Of a stretch of 38,443 nucleotides of DNA, positions 24,096 to 33,725 are shown piece by piece. The notes beneath the pieces were generated by a model. It was not told where the DNA came from. It searched no databases and saw only the letters and a program-made list of their open reading frames with translations. Source of the DNA: an uncultured Clostridia bacterium (GTDB lineage Bacteria > Bacillota > Clostridia > TANB77 > CAG-508). Positions within the stretch are counted from its first letter, which is position 1. Every line of letters starts with the position of its first letter. Made by a program: the position numbers and the translations under genes. The DNA is taken from contig CALYAM010000003.1 in the NCBI GenBank assembly GCA_944393565.1, forward strand, positions 1-38,443, given 5' to 3'.

Positions 24096-26114
24096 TCAAA
24101 AGTTTCCAAAGTTAGTAATTTTACATATTACTTGCTTTATTTGTAATAGGTCTGATGGTGTTATTCCACCACTAAAATTTACATCTCCAGCTTGCTTGTA
24201 TTCTTCTTCAAGATTTTCGATATTTACAAGATCCCTTTTTATTTTTAATAAATCTGTAGCTGTTATGTCTCCATCTCCATTGACATCTCCTACTACAACT
24301 ATTTTGTATGAATTATTTGTCTGCAATAATTTAAGTTCCATACCAGTTCCCACTATATCATTCTCTTGCATTTCATTACCATATATATCATATACTTTTA
24401 ATGTATCTTCAGATGTAAAATTGTTTAGAAAATTCATTACATTTGTTCCTGGTAACACTTTTTTTATTTGTTTCTTGTTTTGTTCTATCTCATATTGTTC
24501 GGTTTTTATTAATGTTTTTTCTATATATTCATCAACTGTAAATGCTTTAATACATGCATTTACATTGCTTCTTCCATTCAACTGAAGATTAATTAGGTCT
24601 TCCCACTGGTTTCCATCAAATGATCCATAGCTTTCTCCTGAATTACTTTTCGCTGTTTCCCACATTGTATTTTCAATTCTTGATTCTACCGGTGCAGATA
24701 CTCCCTCACTGTTGCCTATATATTTAATGCAAACTACAAATTCTCTTCCTGTAATTTTCACTGGATTGTCTAGTGTCACTGTAATATAATTAGAATTTGT
24801 TTTTCCTATTGATTTTACTTTTACTAAGTCATTTGTATTTAGTACACTATTATTGGCATTTATATAAATTTCATACCCTTCATTATATGTATTATAAAAT
24901 GAAACTTCTGTTAAGTAACTTATCTCATTTTTATTTTTGTATACATTAGCAAGCCACATCTCTTGCTTTTCATCTGTATATATACTATCATTTGCTCCCA
25001 AAGGGTCATATTGGTATATATCATCGTATTTTATGTCGTCTAATTGTATTATTCCAGACATGTATGTTTCAATTAAATAATCATCATACGATACATATAA
25101 ATAGCCATTGTCAAATACAGGCTGTACTCCGTCTTCTGTTTCAACTTGTGTTCCATAGGAATTTTGGACAATCCAAGCTCCAGTTGATTTTGGTCTATGT
25201 TCCTCATTAAAGTTGTATATAGAATAATCATCATCCCATCCTACTATTGCTACTTGATGATTTGCTTCTATATTCTCATTATCACAATAATAAGCTTTTG
25301 AATTTAAAAAATTTACTTGATTGCTAAAAAATTCTTTGTGTTCTGCATTTATAACTGCCAATACGCTTCCATATTGCATAATGTGTTCTTTAACATTATT
25401 TCTAAATTCTATTATCTGGTCTTTAGTATATTCTATATATTCACCTGAGGTCTGACCATTTGAATATATAATTTCTCCATTTTTTGTTTCTTTATAAATA
25501 TTTGGAAAAGAAATAAATTCTTTGAGGTGAGCCACAGTCTCTTTCCCTTCGATTTCTGATAAATATATTTTTTTACTATTATTTTCAAATGGCATGTCCT
25601 CTTCTATAACTGGGCCTCTTCCACTTGTTAAATATGCATATGCAATATTAAAATTTCCTCCTGCATCTATTTCTCTATTATGTCCTTGTTCATTAATCCC
25701 ATCTATAAATGTTTTTGCAGTAGAATATTCAATATGCCTAGTTGAATATTCTACATTTGTTGACTTTACCTTAGCCATGTAGCTTTCTAGTTGTGTAGTA
25801 GTTGCCATTGCCCAGCATTGGTTGGTATCCATTTGGTTTTTTACCTTTAGATTTATTGTGTCTAATAAGTTGTATTTTGAGTTTATACTCAAAAGTCTTA
25901 TATTTCTTTTTGCCAAATTATTGTTTGTATTGATTTCTTTTACATACATAGCTGGAGGAATAGTTTTAGCCTTTTCTTCTTCAGATAAACCTAACCATTG
26001 TATATATTTATCACTATATTTGCTTGTCTCAACATTAAAATTAGATGCTATAACTTGATTTGTAGTATTTAGCAAGCAATAAAGCATTAATGTACATATA
26101 ATAATTTTTTTCAT
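24096..26114 (-). CDS. secreted papain-like (C1A) cysteine protease with C-terminal dockerin
   Basis: A 672-residue exported enzyme. It has a signal peptide (KKIIICTLMLYCLLNTTNQVIA) and a C1 peptidase domain from ~90 with the active-site segment NQMDTNQCWAMATTTQLESY (oxyanion Gln and nucleophile Cys), His in ANHQVAIVGWDDDY (~290) and Asn in WIVQNSYG. A beta-rich domain follows (~390-520). The C-terminus is a type I dockerin: two Ca-binding repeats, GDVNGDGDITATDLLKIKRDL and GDVNFSGGITPSDLLQIKQV. It is likely held on the cell by the cohesin protein encoded next. Start ATG at 26114 follows GAGGAG. Confidence 0.93.
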   Translation of the reverse strand: MKKIIICTLMLYCLLNTTNQVIASNFNVETSKYSDKYIQWLGLSEEEKAKTIPPAMYVKEINTNNNLAKRNIRLLSINSKYNLLDTINLKVKNQMDTNQCWAMATTTQLESYMAKVKSTNVEYSTRHIEYSTAKTFIDGINEQGHNREIDAGGNFNIAYAYLTSGRGPVIEEDMPFENNSKKIYLSEIEGKETVAHLKEFISFPNIYKETKNGEIIYSNGQTSGEYIEYTKDQIIEFRNNVKEHIMQYGSVLAVINAEHKEFFSNQVNFLNSKAYYCDNENIEANHQVAIVGWDDDYSIYNFNEEHRPKSTGAWIVQNSYGTQVETEDGVQPVFDNGYLYVSYDDYLIETYMSGIIQLDDIKYDDIYQYDPLGANDSIYTDEKQEMWLANVYKNKNEISYLTEVSFYNTYNEGYEIYINANNSVLNTNDLVKVKSIGKTNSNYITVTLDNPVKITGREFVVCIKYIGNSEGVSAPVESRIENTMWETAKSNSGESYGSFDGNQWEDLINLQLNGRSNVNACIKAFTVDEYIEKTLIKTEQYEIEQNKKQIKKVLPGTNVMNFLNNFTSEDTLKVYDIYGNEMQENDIVGTGMELKLLQTNNSYKIVVVGDVNGDGDITATDLLKIKRDLVNIENLEEEYKQAGDVNFSGGITPSDLLQIKQVICKITNFGNF

Positions 26115-26133
26115 AATTTATCTCCTCATTTTT

Positions 26134-26161
26134 ATTATATCATTTTATATGTTTTTTTCAA
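26134..26161 (-). promoter_or_regulatory. sigma-A promoter of the protease-cohesin operon
   Basis: On the minus strand TTGAAA (26156-26161) and TATAAT (26134-26139) are 16 bp apart, ~20 bp before the protease start. Confidence 0.65.
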
Positions 26162-26367
26162 TACAATTATATTGTTGGCTATGCTAACATCAAAGCTCTA
26201 TACATGTTTTGTCACGCATTTTTTGTTTTTTTATATTTACATTACATTTTTTGTATTTAAACACGTTTGTGTAATATAAATGTAATTTTTTTTTAATAAT
26301 TTTGAAATATATTTTTTCATTTTTTTGAGATATAATATTGTTAATTATATTATGTGAGGAGATACAA

Positions 26368-27471
26368 ATGAGTATAGAATCTACACTTAGAAAAGAAGGT
26401 ATCGAAGTAATAAAACAGTTAGATACTTTTCAAGTAAACTCAATTGCACAAAAAATAACAAATAAGCTGTGTTCTGCTTTTCCTGAGCAAAATTTATCTA
26501 GAACAGATTTATTTGCTAGCATATCTAGGTTGCCTATGTTTCTTGCAAAAATGTCTGACCCTTTATGTGGTGCAAAATATTTCTATAAAAACAGCTCTAT
26601 TTATTATAATATTGATTATTCTCTTTCTAATGTTGAAGATTTTGCTCTTCATGAGTGTATTCATTTTTTACAAGAAGTAAAAGATTATAAAGGTAATTTA
26701 ATTCGACTTGGCTTATATGATTTTGCAAATAATCATGGTCTTGCTATTAATGAAGCTGCTGTTCAATATATGACAATGGAAGCTCTTGAAAAACCAATAT
26801 ATGATGTTAAATATTATCAATTAAATCTCTCAACTAATAGTCCAGAATGTTATCCTTTAGAATGTTCAATTATAAGACAAATGGCATATTTTACAGGGAC
26901 ATATCCTTTATATTATAGTACTTTAAATGGAAATGACATATTTAAAAATACATTTATTACAATCACAAATGAAAAAGTATATAATCAAATTGAAAAAAAT
27001 TTAGATTCTATGTTAGATTTAGAAGAAAAGTTACATATGTATGTAGAAATGCTAAAGTTAGATGATGAAAATGCTTCTCATATTAGAAAGATAAATGATT
27101 TAATTAACTACACTAAAGAAAAAATTTCCAATTTATTTTTAGCTTCGCAAAATACTATTATTTCTAATTGTTTTTCAAAGCAGTTAGAGACAATTCGTAA
27201 TTTAGATGAAATAAGCCAATTTAAAAATAGTTTATATGAATTTCAGCATTATATAGCTACAAATGATTCATATAGTTATTATAATGATTTTTATAGAAAT
27301 ATGATGGAATCCTTAGAAAAAAAATCTATATGGATTAAAGAACATGGAGCATTTGATTTTGAAAAAGTACTTACTTCTGATATTACAATTTATACTAAAG
27401 CTAAAGGTGCCTTTGCACTTATGAAAAGGATTTTAACTCGTTTAGGTTTATTAAAACAAAAAGAATTTTAG
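26368..27471 (+). CDS. unrecognised protein with an HExxH metallopeptidase-like motif
   Basis: A 367-residue protein of no family I can name. FALHECIHFLQE (about residues 92-103) contains His-Glu-x-x-His, and INEAAVQYMTMEAL ~37 residues later offers a Glu-Ala pair, the arrangement of a gluzincin-type zinc site. The rest is helical, with a coiled-coil-like part (MLDLEEKLHMYVEMLKLDDEN) and a basic C-terminus (FALMKRILTRLGLLKQKEF). No signal peptide. Start ATG at 26368 has GAGGAGAT 7 nt upstream; an earlier ATG at 26338 overlaps the likely -10 (TATAAT near 26330). It is divergent from the surface protease, 253 bp away. Confidence 0.82.
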   Translation: MSIESTLRKEGIEVIKQLDTFQVNSIAQKITNKLCSAFPEQNLSRTDLFASISRLPMFLAKMSDPLCGAKYFYKNSSIYYNIDYSLSNVEDFALHECIHFLQEVKDYKGNLIRLGLYDFANNHGLAINEAAVQYMTMEALEKPIYDVKYYQLNLSTNSPECYPLECSIIRQMAYFTGTYPLYYSTLNGNDIFKNTFITITNEKVYNQIEKNLDSMLDLEEKLHMYVEMLKLDDENASHIRKINDLINYTKEKISNLFLASQNTIISNCFSKQLETIRNLDEISQFKNSLYEFQHYIATNDSYSYYNDFYRNMMESLEKKSIWIKEHGAFDFEKVLTSDITIYTKAKGAFALMKRILTRLGLLKQKEF

Positions 27472-27482
27472 GAAAAACACAT

Positions 27483-27530
27483 AAATTTGTGGCTCATTTT
27501 CAAACTAGTTTGAAAATGAGCCACAAATTT
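27483..27530. terminator. perfect 24-bp palindrome, bidirectional terminator
   Basis: The 48 bp at 27483-27530 are an exact palindrome centred on CTAG; arms begin AAATTTGTGGCTCATTTTC. It lies between convergent genes (stop 27471 and stop 27585) and reads A-rich/T-rich at its ends, fitting a two-way terminator. Confidence 0.75.
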
Positions 27531-27584
27531 TACCAAATTCTATGTTCTAATATCTCGCGTTCCATCTTTTCTTATATCTCAATA

Positions 27585-28841
27585 TTATAGATAAAGTGTA
27601 GAACTGGACGAATAACTATCACATTCTTCTATGTTCTTTGCTGCTTCTCTTCCAAAGTAAGATGCCCAAGCCACAGTTGTATTTTTACCAATTGAATCTC
27701 CTGTTGCATATACCTTTTTTAAATTTGTCTGATATTTGTCATTTATTTTTATATAGCCTTTCTCATTTAATTCTATATTGTCTAGCCCTTCTTTATTTAG
27801 TTTTGAGCCTATTGCCATTATAATATAGTCAGCCTCTATATAAAATGTACTATTTGGAATTTCAACTGGTATTTCTCTTTTCTCATCTTCTTTTTTTACA
27901 AGTACAGTTCTTATACATTCTAATTGGTTTTTCTCAATACCTTTTACATTTATCTGAAATTTAAAATTGATTTTTTCTTTGATCGCTTCTTCCACTTCTT
28001 TTTTTTCTGCTGGCATTTGTTCTCTGGCTCTTCTGTATAGAACTGTTACGCTTTCTGCACCTAAACGTTTTATAGTTCTACTAGCATCCATTGCTACATT
28101 TCCCCCGCCTATTACAACAACCTTTTTTCCTTCATAATTTGGATGATTCCCATATTCCAAAAGTTCATTAGCTCCAATAACGTTTTTTTGTTCTTCACCA
28201 GGAATTCCCATTTTACTAGGCTGATTTGCTCCAATTGCAAAAAGAACTGCATCATATTCTTCAATTAGCTTTTTTAGTTGCCTATCTCTTCCTAAACTAA
28301 TTTCTGTGTATATTTTTACATTTAAGCATTTTAGTTCTTCTTCTAATATATCTACATACCTTTCCTCTAATCTAAATCTTGGAATACCATATCTCAAAAT
28401 TCCACCAATTTTTTCTTTTTGTTCAAATAAATCCACTCTCCATCCCATTTTTGCTAAATAAATGCTTGCTGTTATTCCTGCTGGTCCTGCCCCAATAATT
28501 GCAATTTTTTTATCTTTTTCTTTTGCTTTTTCCACATCTAAGTACCATTTATTTTTTATTCCAATTTCACCTACATAGCTTTCAATTTCGCCTATTGAAA
28601 CAGGTTTTTCTTTTATTCCTCTAATACATTTGCCTTCACATTGCTTACTATGTGGGCATATTTTTCCGCATATAAATGGCATGATTGTTGTTTTACTTAA
28701 TATTTTATATGCTTCTTTTATGTTTCCATTTTTGGCATTCTCTATAAATGCTGGAATATCATTTTTTAGCGGACATCCTTCCTTACATGGCTTTGATTTA
28801 CAGTTCAAACAATATTCCATTTTTTGCTGTATTTCTTCCAT
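27585..28841 (-). CDS. GltD-like FAD/NAD(P)H-dependent oxidoreductase (glutamate synthase small subunit family)
   Basis: A 418-residue flavoprotein of the GltD/NfnB family. The N-terminal Cys-rich domain (CLNCKSKPCKEGCPLKNDIP and CGKICPHSKQCEGKC) would bind [4Fe-4S] clusters. An FAD-binding loop IAIIGAGPAGITASIYLAK (~112) and an NAD(P)-binding loop VVVIGGGNVAMDASRT (~240) follow, with ATGDSIGKNTTVAWA near the end. No large subunit gene is nearby, so the electron acceptor is unknown; members serve glutamate synthase, NADH-dependent ferredoxin-NADP reductase or pyrimidine reduction. It begins 5 bp after the glycosylase gene in the same operon. Confidence 0.9.
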   Translation of the reverse strand: MEEIQQKMEYCLNCKSKPCKEGCPLKNDIPAFIENAKNGNIKEAYKILSKTTIMPFICGKICPHSKQCEGKCIRGIKEKPVSIGEIESYVGEIGIKNKWYLDVEKAKEKDKKIAIIGAGPAGITASIYLAKMGWRVDLFEQKEKIGGILRYGIPRFRLEERYVDILEEELKCLNVKIYTEISLGRDRQLKKLIEEYDAVLFAIGANQPSKMGIPGEEQKNVIGANELLEYGNHPNYEGKKVVVIGGGNVAMDASRTIKRLGAESVTVLYRRAREQMPAEKKEVEEAIKEKINFKFQINVKGIEKNQLECIRTVLVKKEDEKREIPVEIPNSTFYIEADYIIMAIGSKLNKEGLDNIELNEKGYIKINDKYQTNLKKVYATGDSIGKNTTVAWASYFGREAAKNIEECDSYSSSSTLYL

Positions 28842-28846
28842 TTTTA

Positions 28847-29401
28847 TTATTTCTCCTCCATTTTTTCTAGAACTAGTTTCAAGTCCTTCCAGAAATCTAT
28901 TTTTTTACTTTCATCTCTTAAAAGTGCTGCAGGATGCCATGTAGGCATATACCATATTCCTTTTTTTTGAAACCACTTTCCTCTTGAGGCTGTAATCGAA
29001 TATTCTTGTCCTAATACATTTTTTAATGCAGTATTTCCTAGTAGCACTATTATTTTGGGTTTTACTAGCATTACTTGTGAGCGCAGATAATTCATACATG
29101 ATTTAGCTTCTTCAAGTTCGGGAGTTCTGTTTCCAGGTGGTCTGCATTTAACAATATTTGTAATATAGGCCTCTTGTCTTTTTAGGCCTAATCCAATTAA
29201 TGCTTGGTTCATCAGTTTTCCTGCTTTGCCCACAAATGGAATTCCTTCTCTATCTTCATCTGCTCCTGGTCCTTCTCCTATGAACATTAAATCTGCATTT
29301 TTATTTCCTTCCCCCAAAACAATGTTGGTTCTATTCTGATAAAGTTTACATTTTTGGCAATTACAGATATCGTTTTTTATTTGTTCCCATGTTTCGTACA
29401 T
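28847..29401 (-). CDS. uracil-DNA glycosylase, family 4 ([4Fe-4S])
   Basis: Removes uracil from DNA. The 184-residue protein has the family-4 motif [20 protein letters not shown] (about 37-56), and the HPAALLR motif near residue 159 ([13 protein letters not shown]). Candidate cluster Cys are CNCQKC near the N-terminus, CRPPGNRTP and CMNYL. Length is typical. It lies 20 bp downstream of addB. Confidence 0.95.
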   Translation of the reverse strand: MYETWEQIKNDICNCQKCKLYQNRTNIVLGEGNKNADLMFIGEGPGADEDREGIPFVGKAGKLMNQALIGLGLKRQEAYITNIVKCRPPGNRTPELEEAKSCMNYLRSQVMLVKPKIIVLLGNTALKNVLGQEYSITASRGKWFQKKGIWYMPTWHPAALLRDESKKIDFWKDLKLVLEKMEEK

Positions 29402-29421
29402 TCATTTCCTCCAATTAGCTT

Positions 29422-32400
29422 TTATTCTTCTTTTATTTTTTCCAATAGTTCTTCTTTTTTCATTTGCCTTATGTAAAAGTATTCATTTCCTTTTTTATTT
29501 GGTGCAAAATTGCATATGCTTTTATATGGGCAATATTCACATGCTGTCTTTTTCGATTTGTCTTTAAATGGCTTCATTATAATATTTCCACTTAATATTT
29601 CTCTGCTAATTTGTTTTATAATTTTTTTTATATGTTTTTGTAAATTCTGAAACTCTTCTAATGTTACAACATTAGAACGTGTTTGATTTAAAACACCTTC
29701 CTTGTCTACATATGCAGGTATTATATCTGAATAACCATTTTCTATCCTTTTATCCATCATTCTAACAACATGTATATCTGCTAATAAAATTCCTTTTAAT
29801 TTAAATTGTTTTTTAATTTCTCTTTCTATTTCTTCATCTGTTTTATTTTTTTTAATGTTTATCAAATTATCTATTAGTCCAAAATAGAATACACCAGCAG
29901 GTAATGCTTCTTCTAAATATGTTACAGCATCAAGATATGTTAACAATTGAATTTGAATTCCTGCTAATATTTCTCCATAATCTAAACTTTTAGCTGAAGA
30001 TTTATAGTCAATTATTCTTATATATTTTCCTTTTTCATCTTTTGCAATATCAATGCGGTCAATTTTACCTGTTACTTCTATTTTCTCTCCGGTTTCAAGT
30101 GTTAATGTAATTGGCTTGTATTTTGACTCTTTTGAAAATTCTATTTCTGTTCCTGCAATATTAAAGTCACTATTCTTTAGTTGTTCTATAATGTAAAATA
30201 TTGCTTTTTCTATTAATTTCTCAAGTCTTCTAGTTAAATTCTGAAATTTTGGTGTGCTTTTAAATAAATCATTTTTGCTAAGTGATAGTTCTTCTTGTAT
30301 AATCTTTTTTATTAGCTTGATTATTTTGCTTTTTTCTAAATTTTTATAGTCTATATTATTCTCTTCTATATTAGTGAAAAACTGTGATATTACTTCATGC
30401 ATAAATGTACCCGTGTCTATTGTTTTTAAATTAAATTCTGGTGGTTCTTTTAGCTTTAATCCATATTTTAAATAAAATGAAAATGGGCATTTTTGATATT
30501 GTTCTAATTTTGAAATACTTGTTTTAAGTGTATTACCATACATTTTTTTTATGTTTGAACTATTTATAGGAGAAGGTATGTTTGTCTCTTCTTTTCCCTT
30601 AAGTGCTACCTCTAGTTTTTTATTCCACTTTTCATCTTCTTTGTATATTTCTAAAACCGTTTGCCAAATTTCATCTACTTTATTTGTTTGCAGTGCTATT
30701 AGTAAATTGTTAAATGTTATTTGTTTGTTTGCAATCTCTAAGTCCTCTTGAATGATATCACTTTTTTCCTCTATATTTGGAAAAATTTTTTTAACTTTTT
30801 TTATAAAGCTAGATGGTCTTGTAGAATTTCCTTCATTATCAGATGATGTATATGATAAATATAATTCCTCTTCTGCAATTGAAAAAGCTTTATATATTAA
30901 AAATTGTTCTTCATATAAGTTTTCCATGCTATTTTTTGCAAGTTCCATACCTTTTTTCTTTAGGTTTTCTCTATCTATGTCACTTAGAAAACCTTCATCT
31001 TTTTGGTTGCTTGGGAAAACTCCATCATTTATTCCTAGAATAAATACTGCTCTTACTTTGTGACTTCTACTTCTTTCTACATCTCCTACGATAACTTGGT
31101 CAAGTGTTGCTGGTATTGCACCTAACATGTTTCCACTAAAACCAATTTTCAGTAATTTAAGTGCTTTTTCGTATGAAATTCTTTCAGCTCCTAATACTAA
31201 AACTAAGTCGTCTAATATTTGTATGGCTATATCCAAGCTTGCCTTATACTCTTTTGCAGTTTCAATTTCCCCGAGTTGTTGCAATCTTTGTGTCTTCTCC
31301 TCCAATATTGCTTCAATTTTTATTTCCCTTAGAAATTCATATATTTTAGTTGATAATTCATATACCGTTTTTGCTTTTCCAAGACTTTCCTTAAGATGTA
31401 TAATTGGATTTACAATTTTTTTTCTAATTTCATTTATTTTCTCTTTTTTATCTGTGGTTAATCCATAGACCCAATCATTTTCATACCATTTTTTTCCCTT
31501 TATTCCCCAAGAAATTACATATTCTTCAATATCATATTCTTCTTGAAGTGTAATTGGAAAAAAACCTGTTTTTATTGCTGATAAGACATTCTCTGTTTTC
31601 CACCCTTTTGCTAATATTTCTATAATAGATAAAATATATCTAATTACTATGTTTTGGCTTAGTTCTTTTTTCTCGTCAATAAAGTTAGGTATATCATATG
31701 AACGGAAAATTGCCTTTATGAGTGCAGAATATTCATCTGTTTTCTTTGTAATTACTGCAATATCTCTATACTTATAATTATGATTTCTTACTAAGTTTGT
31801 TATAGTGGTTGCTACTTTTTCTGTTTCAGTGTATGGGTTTGAGTTTAAGTACAAATGTATATGTTCTGGTTTTTCTATTTCAAATTTTGGTGGAAATGTA
31901 AATAAATTTTCCTCGAGGATTTTGAGTTCTTTGTTTTTAAAACGATATGTATTTCCTAAATAAATAGGTGTTTGTATATTTATTTTATTTTTTTTAGCTA
32001 ATTCTATTAGTTTTTGTGCTGTTTTATTGTTTGTATAGAATAAATACTCTTCAGACATATTTTCTAAATCGTCACTTGCAATCGTAATTGTAAGTTCTTT
32101 TGCTTGTTTTAGAATAGATTCCACCACAGCATACTCTTGCATTGTAAATCCAGAAAATTCATCTATAAATACATTTTTGTTAAAAAATATTTTCTCTTCG
32201 TTTAGTTTTTTTGGTAGAATACTCAATATATCGTTTTCTTCTATATACTCATCTGACATCCTTTTTTGAAATTCCTCATAGCAATTGTATATGTCTTTTA
32301 ATTTTAATTTTAATCTCTCATCTTCTATTTTATCAATTGCTTTTCTTAATATTTCTGTTGTTATACAATGCTTTTTAAATTCTGTTATTGTTTTTGATAT

Positions 32401-32749
32401 TAGCTCGACATTTTCTTCTGAAGGTTCTATAAATGTAAGTTCCTCTTTTTTTTGGGATATAATATAATATAATAGCATTTTTTTACCATTTTCAGAAATT
32501 GTTTTTTTACATAAGTTTCCTGTTTGTTCTAATGTTCGCTTGGCTATTCTTTCAAATGTAACAATTTCTGAATATATACTACTTCCGAGTTTCTATGGTT
32601 TGTAATAACTTTTGTTCTGCTGTAAAAGAAAATTGCTCTGGAGTAATCATATAACTTGTCTGCTTGTGTTTGGAAAGTTCTTTTATTTTTTCAAAACAAT
32701 AAGTACTTTTGCCTGTTCCCGCTCTGCCATATATAATTCTTAAGCTCAT
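29422..32749 (-). CDS. addB: AddB-type helicase-nuclease subunit, split by a +1 frameshift at CGG
   Basis: Subunit of the AddAB exonuclease/helicase for double-strand break repair. Start ATG at 32749 follows GGAGAAATAAA; the first frame gives MSLRIIYGRAGTGKSTYCFE (Walker A) up to Thr-54, then in-frame CGG (32585-32587), Lys and a stop. Similarity resumes in the +1 frame: GSSIYSEIVTFERIAKRTLE, then ~1050 residues including GDVERSRSHKVRAVFILGIN (helicase-like motif) and the PD-(D/E)XK nuclease (RIIDYKSSAKSLDYGE), with CEYCPYKSICNF for a [4Fe-4S] cluster. Read through, it has 1108 residues, family size. Without the shift only a 56-residue peptide with the Walker A motif is made, or an AddB fragment lacking it. 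No addA lies in the window. Confidence 0.88.
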
Positions 32750-32767
32750 TTTATTTCTCCTTTTATT

Positions 32768-33628
32768 TTATGCTTCTCTTCTCCAGTAAAATAAATATTG
32801 TTGGGCTATTCCTGCCAAATTGCTAAACTTCTCATGAGCAATTTTCTGAATTTGTTCTTTGCCAAGTTGTGTTTTGTCTGGGAAATATAATTCTTGCATA
32901 ACTCTTCTTACCCATACATCTACTGGAAATGCATCCAACCTTTTTAAAGTTGAAAATAATAATATACAATCTGCCACTTTTTCTCCTACTCCTGGAAATT
33001 GCATTAGTTTTTCTCTTATATGTTTTGTTTCTTTTATTTGGTTAAGCTCTTCTAACCTTATTTCGCCTTGTATTACCATTTGTGTTGTTTTAGCTATATA
33101 CTTGTCTCTAAATCCAAGTCCAGTTTCCCTTAGTTCTTCTACTGACACATTTTTTAATTGCTCTGGGGTTGGGAAAGTATAATATTGTTTATTTCCCCAT
33201 TTAATTTTAGTACCATATTTTTTTGATAATTTTTCTATTATTTTTTTTATACGCGGGATATTATTATTTGCGGAAATTATAAAGGAAATTAGCGTTTCCC
33301 ATATATCTTGATTTAATAAGCGAATTCCATTACCATATAGTACACTCTTCTCCATTGTAGCATCAATTTTACTTAATTGTTTTTTTATAGTTTCATAGTC
33401 TCGATCTAGGTCAAAATACTGTATACATAGTTTATCTATTTCTTGATTACATATCCCTTTTATTTTAACATCATTTTGTTCCTTTTTTACATTCAATATA
33501 TTGTCATTAAACACTCCTGTGTAGCTTCCATCTGCTTCCAAATTCCATCTAAAACATTGCCCACATTCAAAAATTTGTTTTGGTTCAAATGATTTAATGT
33601 TTTGTAGTGTGTATGTTTGCTCCTTCAT
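32768..33628 (-). CDS. 8-oxoguanine DNA glycosylase (OGG1 family)
   Basis: Excises 8-oxoguanine and cleaves the strand. The 286-residue protein has the N-terminal OGG domain (FECGQCFRWNLEADGSYTGV) and the helix-hairpin-helix-GPD core with FPGVGEKVADCILLFS near residue 215 (catalytic Lys) and LDAFPVDVWVRR (catalytic Asp). Start ATG at 33628. It lies 18 bp upstream of addB and heads the repair operon. Confidence 0.94.
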   Translation of the reverse strand: MKEQTYTLQNIKSFEPKQIFECGQCFRWNLEADGSYTGVFNDNILNVKKEQNDVKIKGICNQEIDKLCIQYFDLDRDYETIKKQLSKIDATMEKSVLYGNGIRLLNQDIWETLISFIISANNNIPRIKKIIEKLSKKYGTKIKWGNKQYYTFPTPEQLKNVSVEELRETGLGFRDKYIAKTTQMVIQGEIRLEELNQIKETKHIREKLMQFPGVGEKVADCILLFSTLKRLDAFPVDVWVRRVMQELYFPDKTQLGKEQIQKIAHEKFSNLAGIAQQYLFYWRREA

Positions 33629-33725
33629 TATAACTTTTCCCTTTCTTAAATGATGTTTTTATGTTTTTTATTTTATCATATCACATTCCTGATTTCAATT
33701 CGTTTTCAATTTTATGGTTGTCATC

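Noticed and set aside
27483-27530. Insertion-sequence end or attachment site
   Set aside because: The 48-bp palindrome has no transposase nearby and lies between convergent stops, as a terminator would.
626-32587. Treating ylmC, sbp and addB simply as unrelated pseudogenes
   Set aside because: All three are conserved, otherwise undamaged, and break at the same rare codon in the same phase; independent decay is an unlikely explanation, though a systematic sequence error is not excluded.
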